Below are positions 1 to 6,553 of a stretch of DNA of 17,956 nt, piece after piece. The stretch is from JAZQNC01 sp045536155 (GTDB lineage: Bacteria > Bacillota > Clostridia > Oscillospirales > CAG-272). Below the pieces are notes generated by a model, which was not told the DNA's origin, ran no database searches, and saw nothing but the letters and a program-made list of their open reading frames with translations. The translations under genes and the position numbers were made by a program. Within the stretch, counting starts at the first letter, position 1. Each line of letters opens with the position of its first letter. The stretch is from positions 1 to 17,956 of the forward strand of contig JAZSMZ010000152.1 of assembly GCA_045536155.1 (NCBI GenBank). The letters run 5' to 3'.

Positions 1-849
1 ATCGAGATAGAGAACGCTGGTCTTGATCGGCTTTTTAAGATAATCTGCCGCTATGCCCGAGGTCGTGCCTCCGCAGACGATGTGCTTGCCTTCCTTCGAG
101 AAGAAAAGCGCCATCATACGGTTGCAGTCATCGCGGTTGTAGGGCGGTCCCAAAAGGAGGTTGACCGATGTTCTCTCTCTGATTCGTACGCAGCACACCG
201 TTGCGTCATCGCCCGGCTTGCCGTCATACAAACGCTTGGTCTCATCGAGCATGATGCTCGCGAGTGTTTTAGCGGTAAAGCCGACGCCGCAGAAGGGCGC
301 CATAAATTCGCCGATATCGTCTCGCTTCCAACCGAAATTGTAAACTCCGCCGATACCTGCGTGTTCAACACCGTCGCTCATGAGGAAGAATATATCGTCC
401 TGCTCGATGACGATGTCGGACAGCTTTATCTGCTTGCCGCCAATGGTTCGTGTTTCACACGGAAATTCGGTCATTTTACCGTTCCGCATGAGTATAACTC
501 CGGGGTTGTCATATTGGATAATATAGACATGCCCGTTGTTGACAATGTGAAATATGGTGAAGGTGGAATATGCCACGCCGCGAATCGAGCAGACCGGAAG
601 GGTCTGTGCTATCGTTTCAACGGCATCCTCGAGTTTGAGTCCCGATGCGACCATCGTGGAGATGATCTTCGAGGTCAAAATCGAAAGTATATTCGCCTTT
701 ACACCGCTTCCCAAGCCGTCGGCCAAAACGACTACCGTTGACTTGCCGTCGGCATCATCAACGATCTCGACATGGTCGCCGCAAAGCTGCTCACCGGCAT
801 GATTCAAACTGAGATAACCGATGTCAGCACACAGGTTATTCGTCTTCAT
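1..849 (-). CDS. SpoIIE/PP2C-family protein phosphatase, partial (C-terminus beyond left edge)
   Basis: This reading frame is open for 283 codons from ATG at 849 to the window edge, so the stop is not seen. It is a Mg/Mn-dependent serine phosphatase of the SpoIIE type. Metal-site motifs are ADGLGSG (Asp44 region), MSDGVEH (Asp159 region) and GKPGDDAT (Asp214/215), which is the usual order for the fold. After the catalytic domain (about residues 1-225) comes an extension with LLLGPP and CGGTTSG, which I recall in clostridial phosphatases of this hydrogenase-linked kind but cannot assign a function. An AAGGAG site (860-865) lies 10 bases before the ATG, inside the end of the hydrogenase gene. 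The two genes overlap by 14 bases, which suggests translational coupling and a shared pathway. The likely role, inferred from context, is the output arm that dephosphorylates a partner when the hydrogenase-like protein senses redox state or H2. The substrate is unknown. Confidence 0.88.
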   Translation of the reverse strand, partial: MKTNNLCADIGYLSLNHAGEQLCGDHVEIVDDADGKSTVVVLADGLGSGVKANILSILTSKIISTMVASGLKLEDAVETIAQTLPVCSIRGVAYSTFTIFHIVNNGHVYIIQYDNPGVILMRNGKMTEFPCETRTIGGKQIKLSDIVIEQDDIFFLMSDGVEHAGIGGVYNFGWKRDDIGEFMAPFCGVGFTAKTLASIMLDETKRLYDGKPGDDATVCCVRIRERTSVNLLLGPPYNRDDCNRMMALFFSKEGKHIVCGGTTSGIAADYLKKPIKTSVLYLD

Positions 850-2515
850 GATCGATGGTCTCCTTGAGCTTGGTTAAGGCGATCTTGGTTTCGGCGGCTG
901 TTTCGCCGAGCAGCGAGGCAATCTCCTGGACTATCCTCATCTGACGGTCTACAACCTGATCTGCAACCTCGATCGTCTTGCGTCCGAACTGCTCCTTCTT
1001 CTGACGCTCTTCCTCGGCCTCGGTAACGTCACGGATAAGTCCCACAAGAATATGCGACATCTTGTCATGAACGATGGTCATTTCAAGATAACGCTGATAT
1101 TCGGGATAGTAGTCCTTTTCGTTTCTTACCGAACGTCCGTTGTATACAACGTCCAAGAAGGGCTTGGGATCGAATATTCTTACGAGCTGTTCGCCCTGAA
1201 TATCCGACAGGTTTCGGATGTTCAACATTTTCAGCGCAGCGGTATTCATCTGCTGGATCTCGAATTCCTCATTGATCACGATGATACCGTTGGGCGTGTT
1301 GTTAAGAATGGTGTCGGAGAAGCGCTCGGTCTTGTCCATGAGGTAGGGCAGACACATTGTGATGTCCGCCTTGCCCTGCAAAACGGCGATCGCCTTCTCT
1401 CGGCAGGAGTTGTATCCGCAAGTGCCGCAGTTGAGCTCGTCTGCATGGGTGTTTTTGCCCATCTTGCGCAAAGTTGCTGTAATATCAGCTTCAAGAGGCA
1501 TCTCGCGGTGAACGCCGATGTACTCCTGAACGTGATCAAGTTCTCCGTCACTTACTTCATCTACGGCGAAATCCTTTTTGCCTGCATACTTCACTATCGA
1601 TTGATAGTGCCGTACGGGCGTGTTTTTGTATTTCGCCATTATAGGTCCGTCAATGCAACTTCCGGGGCAGGACGACATCTCGATAAAGCATTTATGAAGC
1701 TGCCCGTTCTCGATATCGTGTATTGCCTCGATGCAATTGTCGGTACCGGAAATCGAAAGGAAGGTGTAATCATCCAGCCCTTCGAGGTCCATCGTTTTAA
1801 GAATTCCGCCGTCTGTGGGGAAAAGTCTGGCGCGGCTCTCTTCGGCCGAGTCCATGATCTGCTCGGGAATGATGTTGTTTTCCTCGAACATCTCTTCAAG
1901 CTCTTCAAAGGTCAGCACCGCATCAACGCTGCACTCCCTCGCCTCCTCTTTTTTGGAAAGGCAGGGACCGATGAATACCGTCTTGGCATCGGGATGACGC
2001 TTTTTGATGTCCTGACTGTGAGCGCCCATGGGCGAAAGTACGGGGGAAAGATAAGGGATAAGCTTGGGGTAATACTTGCGGATAAGCAAGTTTACCGAAG
2101 GACAGCAGCTCGAAATAAGCACATCGTAATCGCCCGAGCGAAGCTGCTTTTCATATTCCCTTTTGACCATTGTGGCGCCGATCGCCGTTTCCTCGGCATC
2201 GGCAAATCCCAATTTCTTGATAGCCTGTCTTAATGCATCGAATCCCGTTCCCTCAAAATAGGCTGCAAAGGAGGGGGCAACGCTGGCATATACCGGCGAG
2301 CCTTCTTTCAAAAGCACATCGACGATTTCGGTTTCGTCAACGATCTGCTTTGCGTCCTGAGGGCAGACGACGACGCAGTGGCCGCAGAGAATACACTCGT
2401 CTGCGATGATGTGCGCCTGTCCGGCCGAAAAACGTATGGATTTTACGGGACAGTGTCTGATACATTTATAGCAGTTTTTGCAGTTTGTCTTTTTGAATCT
2501 CAGAAATTCCTGCAT
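836..2515 (-). CDS. [FeFe]-hydrogenase-like putative sensory protein with PAS domain (HydS-like)
   Basis: The 559-residue protein has several domains in order. Two [4Fe-4S] ferredoxin motifs come first (Cys12/15/18/22 and Cys41/44/47/51). The [FeFe]-hydrogenase large-subunit domain follows at about 70-310, then a further Fe-S motif (Cys363/366/371/388), a PAS domain (about 398-500) and a charged helical C-terminus (about 500-559). The H-cluster motifs are recognisable: SSCCP (Cys137/138), GPCLSKKEE (Cys185) and SSCPGSC (Cys283/287), so all four H-cluster cysteines are kept. The methionines of the catalytic enzymes in motifs 2 and 3 are Gly183 and Ser281, and the GGGQ of motif 3 is absent. Such changes are known from sensory hydrogenases. 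A GGGAGG site overlaps the stop of the upstream ferredoxin gene. Binding of an H-cluster and signalling through PAS to the adjacent phosphatase are inferences from family and context. It is unlikely to be a bulk H2-producing enzyme. Confidence 0.88.
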   Translation of the reverse strand: MQEFLRFKKTNCKNCYKCIRHCPVKSIRFSAGQAHIIADECILCGHCVVVCPQDAKQIVDETEIVDVLLKEGSPVYASVAPSFAAYFEGTGFDALRQAIKKLGFADAEETAIGATMVKREYEKQLRSGDYDVLISSCCPSVNLLIRKYYPKLIPYLSPVLSPMGAHSQDIKKRHPDAKTVFIGPCLSKKEEARECSVDAVLTFEELEEMFEENNIIPEQIMDSAEESRARLFPTDGGILKTMDLEGLDDYTFLSISGTDNCIEAIHDIENGQLHKCFIEMSSCPGSCIDGPIMAKYKNTPVRHYQSIVKYAGKKDFAVDEVSDGELDHVQEYIGVHREMPLEADITATLRKMGKNTHADELNCGTCGYNSCREKAIAVLQGKADITMCLPYLMDKTERFSDTILNNTPNGIIVINEEFEIQQMNTAALKMLNIRNLSDIQGEQLVRIFDPKPFLDVVYNGRSVRNEKDYYPEYQRYLEMTIVHDKMSHILVGLIRDVTEAEEERQKKEQFGRKTIEVADQVVDRQMRIVQEIASLLGETAAETKIALTKLKETIDHEDE

Positions 2516-2529
2516 ACTCGCATCCTCCC

Positions 2530-2775
2530 TTACTTGTTAAGTCGAGGAAGAATCTCGGTTTCAAAGAAACTGTCGACCGATTCGGGAGCGACCGAAAACA
2601 CCGTTCCGTCGACGGTAACATTTACTCCGACCTGGCACATACCAAGACAAAATGTGCCTTCGAGCTCAACCTCATCTTTGAGGTTGTTCACGTTTACGAG
2701 GTACTGCAATCTTTCAACAACCCGGCGAGACCCCTTCAAATGACAGGAGCTGCCCAAACAAATAGTGACCGTCAT
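2530..2775 (-). CDS. Thioredoxin-like [2Fe-2S] ferredoxin domain protein (NuoE/HydC-like)
   Basis: This 81-residue protein is a stand-alone thioredoxin-like [2Fe-2S] domain. The ligand pattern Cys6-x4-Cys11 and Cys43-x3-Cys47 matches the C-terminal half of NuoE and the small subunits of hydrogenase complexes. It is the first gene of the operon and ends 14 bases before the hydrogenase-like gene. The ribosome binding site of that next gene sits at its stop codon. A GGAAGG site (2785-2790) lies 9 bases before its ATG. The likely role is electron delivery to, or redox sensing by, the hydrogenase-like partner, since it has no flavin or NAD-binding part of its own. Family assignment is secure from the cysteines. 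The partner is inferred from gene order. Confidence 0.87.
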   Translation of the reverse strand: MTVTICLGSSCHLKGSRRVVERLQYLVNVNNLKDEVELEGTFCLGMCQVGVNVTVDGTVFSVAPESVDSFFETEILPRLNK

Positions 2776-2925
2776 AGTGACCGACCTTCCTTTGCGTAAG
2801 TTTATTTACTATACCGAATGACGCTTCATCCGGAAACAAGTCGTCTTTTTAGTTGTCGCTATTTGTGTTTGTATTAAAGCTGCCTATGCCTTTACTCAGT
2901 TGGTTAAGACATTGTTATCTTTAAT

Positions 2926-2955
2926 ATTATACACAAATCGAGCGACAAAGTCCAA
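2926..2955 (-). promoter_or_regulatory. Candidate promoter of the ferredoxin-hydrogenase-phosphatase operon
   Basis: On the minus strand there is a perfect TATAAT -10 (2931-2926). Eighteen bases upstream lies TTGGAC (2955-2950), a poor -35. Transcription would start near 2919 and give a leader of about 145 bases before the ferredoxin ATG. The weak -35 would fit a promoter that needs an activator. Confidence 0.45.
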
Positions 2956-3011
2956 TACAAGCCGTGCATATCGATATATAGATATCAATATAAAAGAATC
3001 GCCTGACCTTT

Positions 3012-3071
3012 CGGGCAATACTCTTTGGCAAAAGCCGGTCTGCTCTTCCCCTCCCGCAGGCAATACACTTT
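3012..3071. repeat. Pair of 15-base direct repeats upstream of the hydrogenase operon promoter
   Basis: CGGGCAATACTCTTT (3012-3026) and CAGGCAATACACTTT (3057-3071) match at 13 of 15 positions and start 45 bases apart. They lie about 60 and 105 bases upstream of the candidate -35 on the minus strand. They may be binding sites for an activator or equivalent parts of a structured RNA. Confidence 0.5.
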
Positions 3072-3210
3072 TAGCTGAGCAATTTGCCTTATACTCAATT
3101 TGTATCGCACCGTGGGCAAGCAGATGATAGCTTAACTTCTTTAATCGATATGCGTATTTGATATGACTCGCATATATTTATGGATATATTACAGGGTATT
3201 AGCGCAAAAA

Positions 3211-4143
3211 TCAGGAATAGGTACTGAATGCAACACGATTTTTCGATTCAAACACCGCGTTGATGAGCTGCCGCTCGGTATCGGTGTAATGCTTGTTTTT
3301 CTGGCTCACGATCAAATCGCGCATTCTGGGAGCATCTCCGTAAAGTTTGCGCTGGACAAGATCGTAGCGGGCCAAGGTATCTTCGGTGACGGGAGAGGTG
3401 AGAATATACGCGCCGGGCACCTTCATGACCAGTTCAAACTGATCTGCTCTGTCGTAGGCGCATATTCTGCGGCGCATGCCCTCAAGCGAATTTATCGGTC
3501 TGTCAGACGTCGTATAGGGTACGCTTTCATCGTCGCATACTATCTCGACTCCGCCCTGAAGTTTTTTCATATTCAGCGTTTCAAGATCGGCATTCGGATT
3601 GTCCTTCGACATCAGCGCGACACACTCAAATTCCCACAAAAGCTCGTTTTGAAGTCCGTTATCCCAAAGGTAGTCGCGGAAATTGCTTTCGAAATCGGTG
3701 CGGTAACGGATTATTCCGAGTGACACTAATCCCTCGGCAACATCCCGAACCGTCTGAATGGCGCCGCTTTCGCGTATGGATATATCGAGTCCGTCCTTTG
3801 AATCCAGGGTGGAAGCGAAAGCAATAGCTCCATTCGATATGTAATCGGCTCGCGGAATATCAAGTTCAAGCGTGAGCACCGTTTCGGCATCCTGCGTGTT
3901 GAGTCTTTCGATCTCCTCAAGCTGACGGATTATCTTATGTGCGTGCTCAATAAAAAGCTTTCCCTTGGGCGTTGGAATAACGCCCTTCGACGTGCGGGTA
4001 AATATCTGAAAGCCGAGCGAATATTCCATTTCGCGAATAGCTTTCGACAAATTGGGCTGAGCAATAAAAAGCTTGTCGGCCGCCTGCGTTATCGAGCGGG
4101 TGCGCTCTATTTCAATTACATACTTAAAATACTGTGTATTCAT
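3211..4143 (-). CDS. LysR-family transcriptional regulator
   Basis: The 310-residue protein has the usual LysR length. The N-terminal winged helix-turn-helix (about residues 1-60) contains SITQAADKLFIAQPNLSKAI, which matches the family signature with the recognition helix near 27-44. A linker helix (about 60-90) and a substrate-binding-type effector domain follow. The start is placed here because the family usually begins within a few residues of this point and a strong promoter lies just upstream. The GGAG sequence is only one base from the ATG, so ribosome binding may be inefficient. No target is evident. It lies between the DUF6259-like gene and the hydrogenase operon, both on the same strand, so it is not divergent from either as classic LysR regulators are. 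The effector is unknown. Confidence 0.92.
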   Translation of the reverse strand: MNTQYFKYVIEIERTRSITQAADKLFIAQPNLSKAIREMEYSLGFQIFTRTSKGVIPTPKGKLFIEHAHKIIRQLEEIERLNTQDAETVLTLELDIPRADYISNGAIAFASTLDSKDGLDISIRESGAIQTVRDVAEGLVSLGIIRYRTDFESNFRDYLWDNGLQNELLWEFECVALMSKDNPNADLETLNMKKLQGGVEIVCDDESVPYTTSDRPINSLEGMRRRICAYDRADQFELVMKVPGAYILTSPVTEDTLARYDLVQRKLYGDAPRMRDLIVSQKNKHYTDTERQLINAVFESKNRVAFSTYS

Positions 4144-4171
4144 ACTCCACCGTCCGAATCTAATCCATTGA

Positions 4172-4200
4172 ATTATATCACATCTTTATTAATTTTTCAA
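4172..4200 (-). promoter_or_regulatory. Promoter of the LysR gene
   Basis: On the minus strand, TTGAAA (4200-4195) and TATAAT (4177-4172) are separated by exactly 17 bases, with an extended TGA just before the -10. The spacing and match are those of a strong sigma-A promoter, giving a leader of about 25 bases. Confidence 0.8.
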
Positions 4201-4273
4201 CACAAATATACAATAAATATAATAAAAGCGAAGTTTTTATTCGGAAAAATCGGCGTTTTTTCACTCAAACGGC

Positions 4274-4306
4274 AAAAAATCGGCAATGCGGAGAAGCATT
4301 GCCGAT
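4274..4306 (-). terminator. Intrinsic terminator of the 703-residue glycosidase-like gene
   Basis: An 11-bp perfect stem (ATCGGCAATGC at 4279-4289 paired with 4296-4306) closes a 6-base loop. On the minus strand it is followed by six T (4279-4274). It begins 17 bases past the stop codon and separates this gene from LysR. The other strand has only an interrupted T-tract. Confidence 0.9.
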
Positions 4307-4322
4307 CTTTTGTTTTATTCAA

Positions 4323-6434
4323 TTAAAACTCAACAGCAATTATGCTGCGGGGAGCCATCTTGATATTGATCTCGCCCGATGCCTTTTCGCTTTCGGTAAG
4401 AGAGCGGCGAAGGGTTGCATTTTCGGGGAGAGTGAATGAGAGAGCTCTCTCTTCTTCGGTATAGTTGATGAAGAGCTGAACCTTCTTGCCTTCAGTAGAC
4501 CATGCGCTTGACATAATGCAGGGCTCAAGCAGCTGATCGCTGCCGTCGTCGAACTTGATCTCGATGATGTCGCACTTGTAGTCGATGGGATGGATCATGC
4601 GGCCGTCCTTGAACAGACGGGGATATTCTCTGTGCCAGCGGCGCATCTCTGCAAAGAGCTCGACGGTATCGTCATGGTCGGGCATAAGCGAGAAGTCGCG
4701 AAGACCCCAGTTATACTGGATATCGCCCTTGTCGTTGAGAATAAGAGTAAGCAGATCACCTGCGATGAAGGCGTAAGCGGCTCTGTAATACCAGCCCACG
4801 TTTTCACGGATGATGGGGCAGCAGCACTGGTTACCCATGAAGTTATGCAGATACTCGTGGTAGATGTATGCGTAGATAGGCTGAGGACGTCCGAATTCAT
4901 AATTGAATACGTAACGGTTGTCGGAAAGATTGAGTGCGGAGAGGAAGGGCTCGGAAGCGGCAGATTCACAGCCGATGAGCACGTTGGGCGCGCTTTCTTT
5001 CCATCCCTTGAGAAGCTTCGCCTGGGCATCGGTCATCCATTTGCCGGGCACGGGCGGATGTCCGTGGCTCTTGGAATAGCAGAATGCCATACCGCCGCCG
5101 TGGTTCTGGTCGAGAACCTGAACGTAGTCGATGCCGCTCTGGAACATGGGATCGAGAGCTTCTTTCATGATCTCGGCGCCAAGCTCGGTTGCAGCGCAGA
5201 TCTCGTATGCGGAACGCTGGCCGGTACATACGATACTGTACTTGATGGACTGGTCGGGAGCGGCGCAGAATGCTGCCATGTGGCCTCTCTCTTCAATCTG
5301 CTTTGCGCAATTGTATTCCTCGATAAGATTACTCTGATCGGTGTAGGAAATGCCCGAACAGTATACGCCGAGAAGGTGTCCTTCGGCATGGAGTTTATCC
5401 ATAAAGTCGAGCAGCATCTTTTCGCCGCCGAAAGGAGGCCATACATACGGAGGAGCCCAGGGAGCTGTTCCCTCCCAGTGCATGAGCAGTACCATTACCT
5501 TGGTGCCGATCTTCTTTGCGTATTCGTCGATATAAGGAAGTGCGTTTTCATAGGGGAACATGCCGTTGGGGTCCATCTTGTCCATATCGTGGACGCCGCG
5601 TACAGGATATGTGATAACAAGGGGCATATCGTCGGTGTACCATGCGGGAAGATCCTTGTTGTCCTCGATCTTTTTCAGTCCCTCGGGAAGGTTGTTTTCA
5701 AACCATTCGCGGTAATATTCGGCGCCGTTCTGCCAGCCATCCTCGAAATATTTGAACACGAGGTCGTAATCTGTAGCTACCGATTCGCCGAAGTTTGCGC
5801 CGGTGTAAAGCTTGATCTTGAATTCGGTCTTCTCTTCATCGGAGCGGAAATCGAAGCACTTGGTACCGCGGCCGGGGTCGTGAGCGCCCATGTAGATACC
5901 GTTGTTTTCGTACATATAAATGGCGAGAGGTGCGAAAAGCATATTGGGGAACATGGGTGTTCTGGGGTGGGAGGGGAATTCGGGATCCATAAATTTGGAT
6001 TTATGCTTGCAGTTTTCTATAAGCATGCCCTCGTTGTAAGGGAGGATTACGCCTGCCTTACCGCCATTGAGCACGAGCGCGCCATCGAGGGTGACAGAAG
6101 GAATATCAACGTATTCAACAGCCGAATCGGTTCGGTTTTCAACCGCAACTCTCCAAAGAAGAGCATCGGCAACAGTGCAGCTAACGGTTACGGTAACATC
6201 GTAGGGAAAACCGCTGTATGTAAGGGTATATTTGCCGTCCTCATACTTGTTTTCAACAGCAGTCGCATCGGCGGCATTGAAGACGATCTCCTCGGCGTTC
6301 TGAGAACGAAGTCCGACAGTAAACAGGGGATTCTGCTTTTTGTAAAGGAACTCGCGTCCGTCGATCACCATTGAAGCAAGCGATTTAAAATCGGGTGCAA
6401 AGCTGATTGCAATATTTTTATTGCCCATAGTCAT
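4323..6434 (-). CDS. Predicted TIM-barrel carbohydrate-active protein (DUF6259-like)
   Basis: The 703-residue protein has no signal peptide and is probably cytoplasmic. The layout suggests an N-terminal beta-sandwich (about 1-250), a TIM-barrel-like core (about 265-600) and a small C-terminal beta domain (about 610-703) ending in a PRSIIAVEF-type strand. This is the plan of many glycoside hydrolases. The core is rich in aromatic residues (HWEGTAPWAPPYVWPPFGG). Acidic strand ends such as YVQVLDQNHGGG and LIGCESAASEPF are candidate catalytic positions, but I cannot assign them. It resembles the DUF6259 family from memory, and the substrate is unknown. Two ATGs are possible: 6434 lies 4 bases after AAGGAG and 6428 lies 10 bases after it. 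The gene has its own strong promoter, an operator-like palindrome and a terminator, so it is a regulated single unit, although readthrough from the isomerase gene upstream is possible. Confidence 0.72.
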   Translation of the reverse strand: MTMGNKNIAISFAPDFKSLASMVIDGREFLYKKQNPLFTVGLRSQNAEEIVFNAADATAVENKYEDGKYTLTYSGFPYDVTVTVSCTVADALLWRVAVENRTDSAVEYVDIPSVTLDGALVLNGGKAGVILPYNEGMLIENCKHKSKFMDPEFPSHPRTPMFPNMLFAPLAIYMYENNGIYMGAHDPGRGTKCFDFRSDEEKTEFKIKLYTGANFGESVATDYDLVFKYFEDGWQNGAEYYREWFENNLPEGLKKIEDNKDLPAWYTDDMPLVITYPVRGVHDMDKMDPNGMFPYENALPYIDEYAKKIGTKVMVLLMHWEGTAPWAPPYVWPPFGGEKMLLDFMDKLHAEGHLLGVYCSGISYTDQSNLIEEYNCAKQIEERGHMAAFCAAPDQSIKYSIVCTGQRSAYEICAATELGAEIMKEALDPMFQSGIDYVQVLDQNHGGGMAFCYSKSHGHPPVPGKWMTDAQAKLLKGWKESAPNVLIGCESAASEPFLSALNLSDNRYVFNYEFGRPQPIYAYIYHEYLHNFMGNQCCCPIIRENVGWYYRAAYAFIAGDLLTLILNDKGDIQYNWGLRDFSLMPDHDDTVELFAEMRRWHREYPRLFKDGRMIHPIDYKCDIIEIKFDDGSDQLLEPCIMSSAWSTEGKKVQLFINYTEEERALSFTLPENATLRRSLTESEKASGEINIKMAPRSIIAVEF

Positions 6435-6451
6435 TTTACTCCTTTAAGCTT

Positions 6452-6465
6452 AACCGAAAACGGTT
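6452..6465. promoter_or_regulatory. Palindromic operator candidate (AACCG-N4-CGGTT)
   Basis: The perfect inverted repeat AACCGaaaaCGGTT lies between the -10 of the glycosidase-like gene promoter and its ribosome binding site. This is a position where a bound repressor would block transcription. The shape fits a LacI- or GntR-type repressor operator. The responsible regulator is not identified. Confidence 0.6.
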
Positions 6466-6482
6466 GTTTGAGTTATGGTTTT

Positions 6483-6511
6483 ATTATAGTACACGATGGC
6501 ATTTTTGTCAA
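6483..6511 (-). promoter_or_regulatory. Consensus sigma-A promoter of the 703-residue glycosidase-like gene
   Basis: On the minus strand there is a perfect TTGACA (6511-6506), a 17-base spacer and a perfect TATAAT (6488-6483). It lies between the isomerase stop and the glycosidase-like start, giving a leader of about 40 bases that includes the AACCG palindrome. Confidence 0.92.
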
Positions 6512-6553
6512 TAAAATTATTTAATTAAGTAAAGTGAATTCAGTATCGGAACA

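Larger units (their letters stand above)
2776..3210. other. 435-bp intergenic region upstream of the sensory hydrogenase operon
   Basis: No convincing gene lies here. The part from 3000 to 3125 is visibly richer in G and C than the AT-rich flanks. It contains two near-identical 15-base motifs (listed separately), two copies of CAATTTG (3080-3086 and 3096-3102) and a 6-bp hairpin with a 4-base loop (3001-3016). The hairpin is followed on the minus strand by a T-rich stretch and could be a weak terminator for the LysR gene. A 7-bp inverted repeat (3148-3154 with 3169-3175) lies just past the LysR stop. The region could hold regulator sites or a small structured RNA. I cannot match it to a known riboswitch. 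Confidence 0.5.

Noticed and set aside
82..741. Open frame of 219 codons on the plus strand
   Set aside because: It is antisense to the SpoIIE phosphatase, which is open to the window edge and carries all PP2C motifs.
1052..2233. Open frame of 393 codons on the plus strand
   Set aside because: It is antisense to the hydrogenase-like gene, whose cysteine motifs are unmistakable. The plus-strand product shows no family features.
2900..3127. 75-codon open frame in the gap before the hydrogenase operon
   Set aside because: No ribosome binding site, low-complexity composition, and it crosses the operon promoter and the repeated motifs. It is more likely non-coding.
4590..6374. Long open frame (594 codons) on the plus strand
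   Set aside because: It lies wholly antisense to the 703-residue glycosidase-like gene, has no ribosome binding site, and its translation shows no domain. The minus-strand gene has a promoter, ribosome binding site and terminator.
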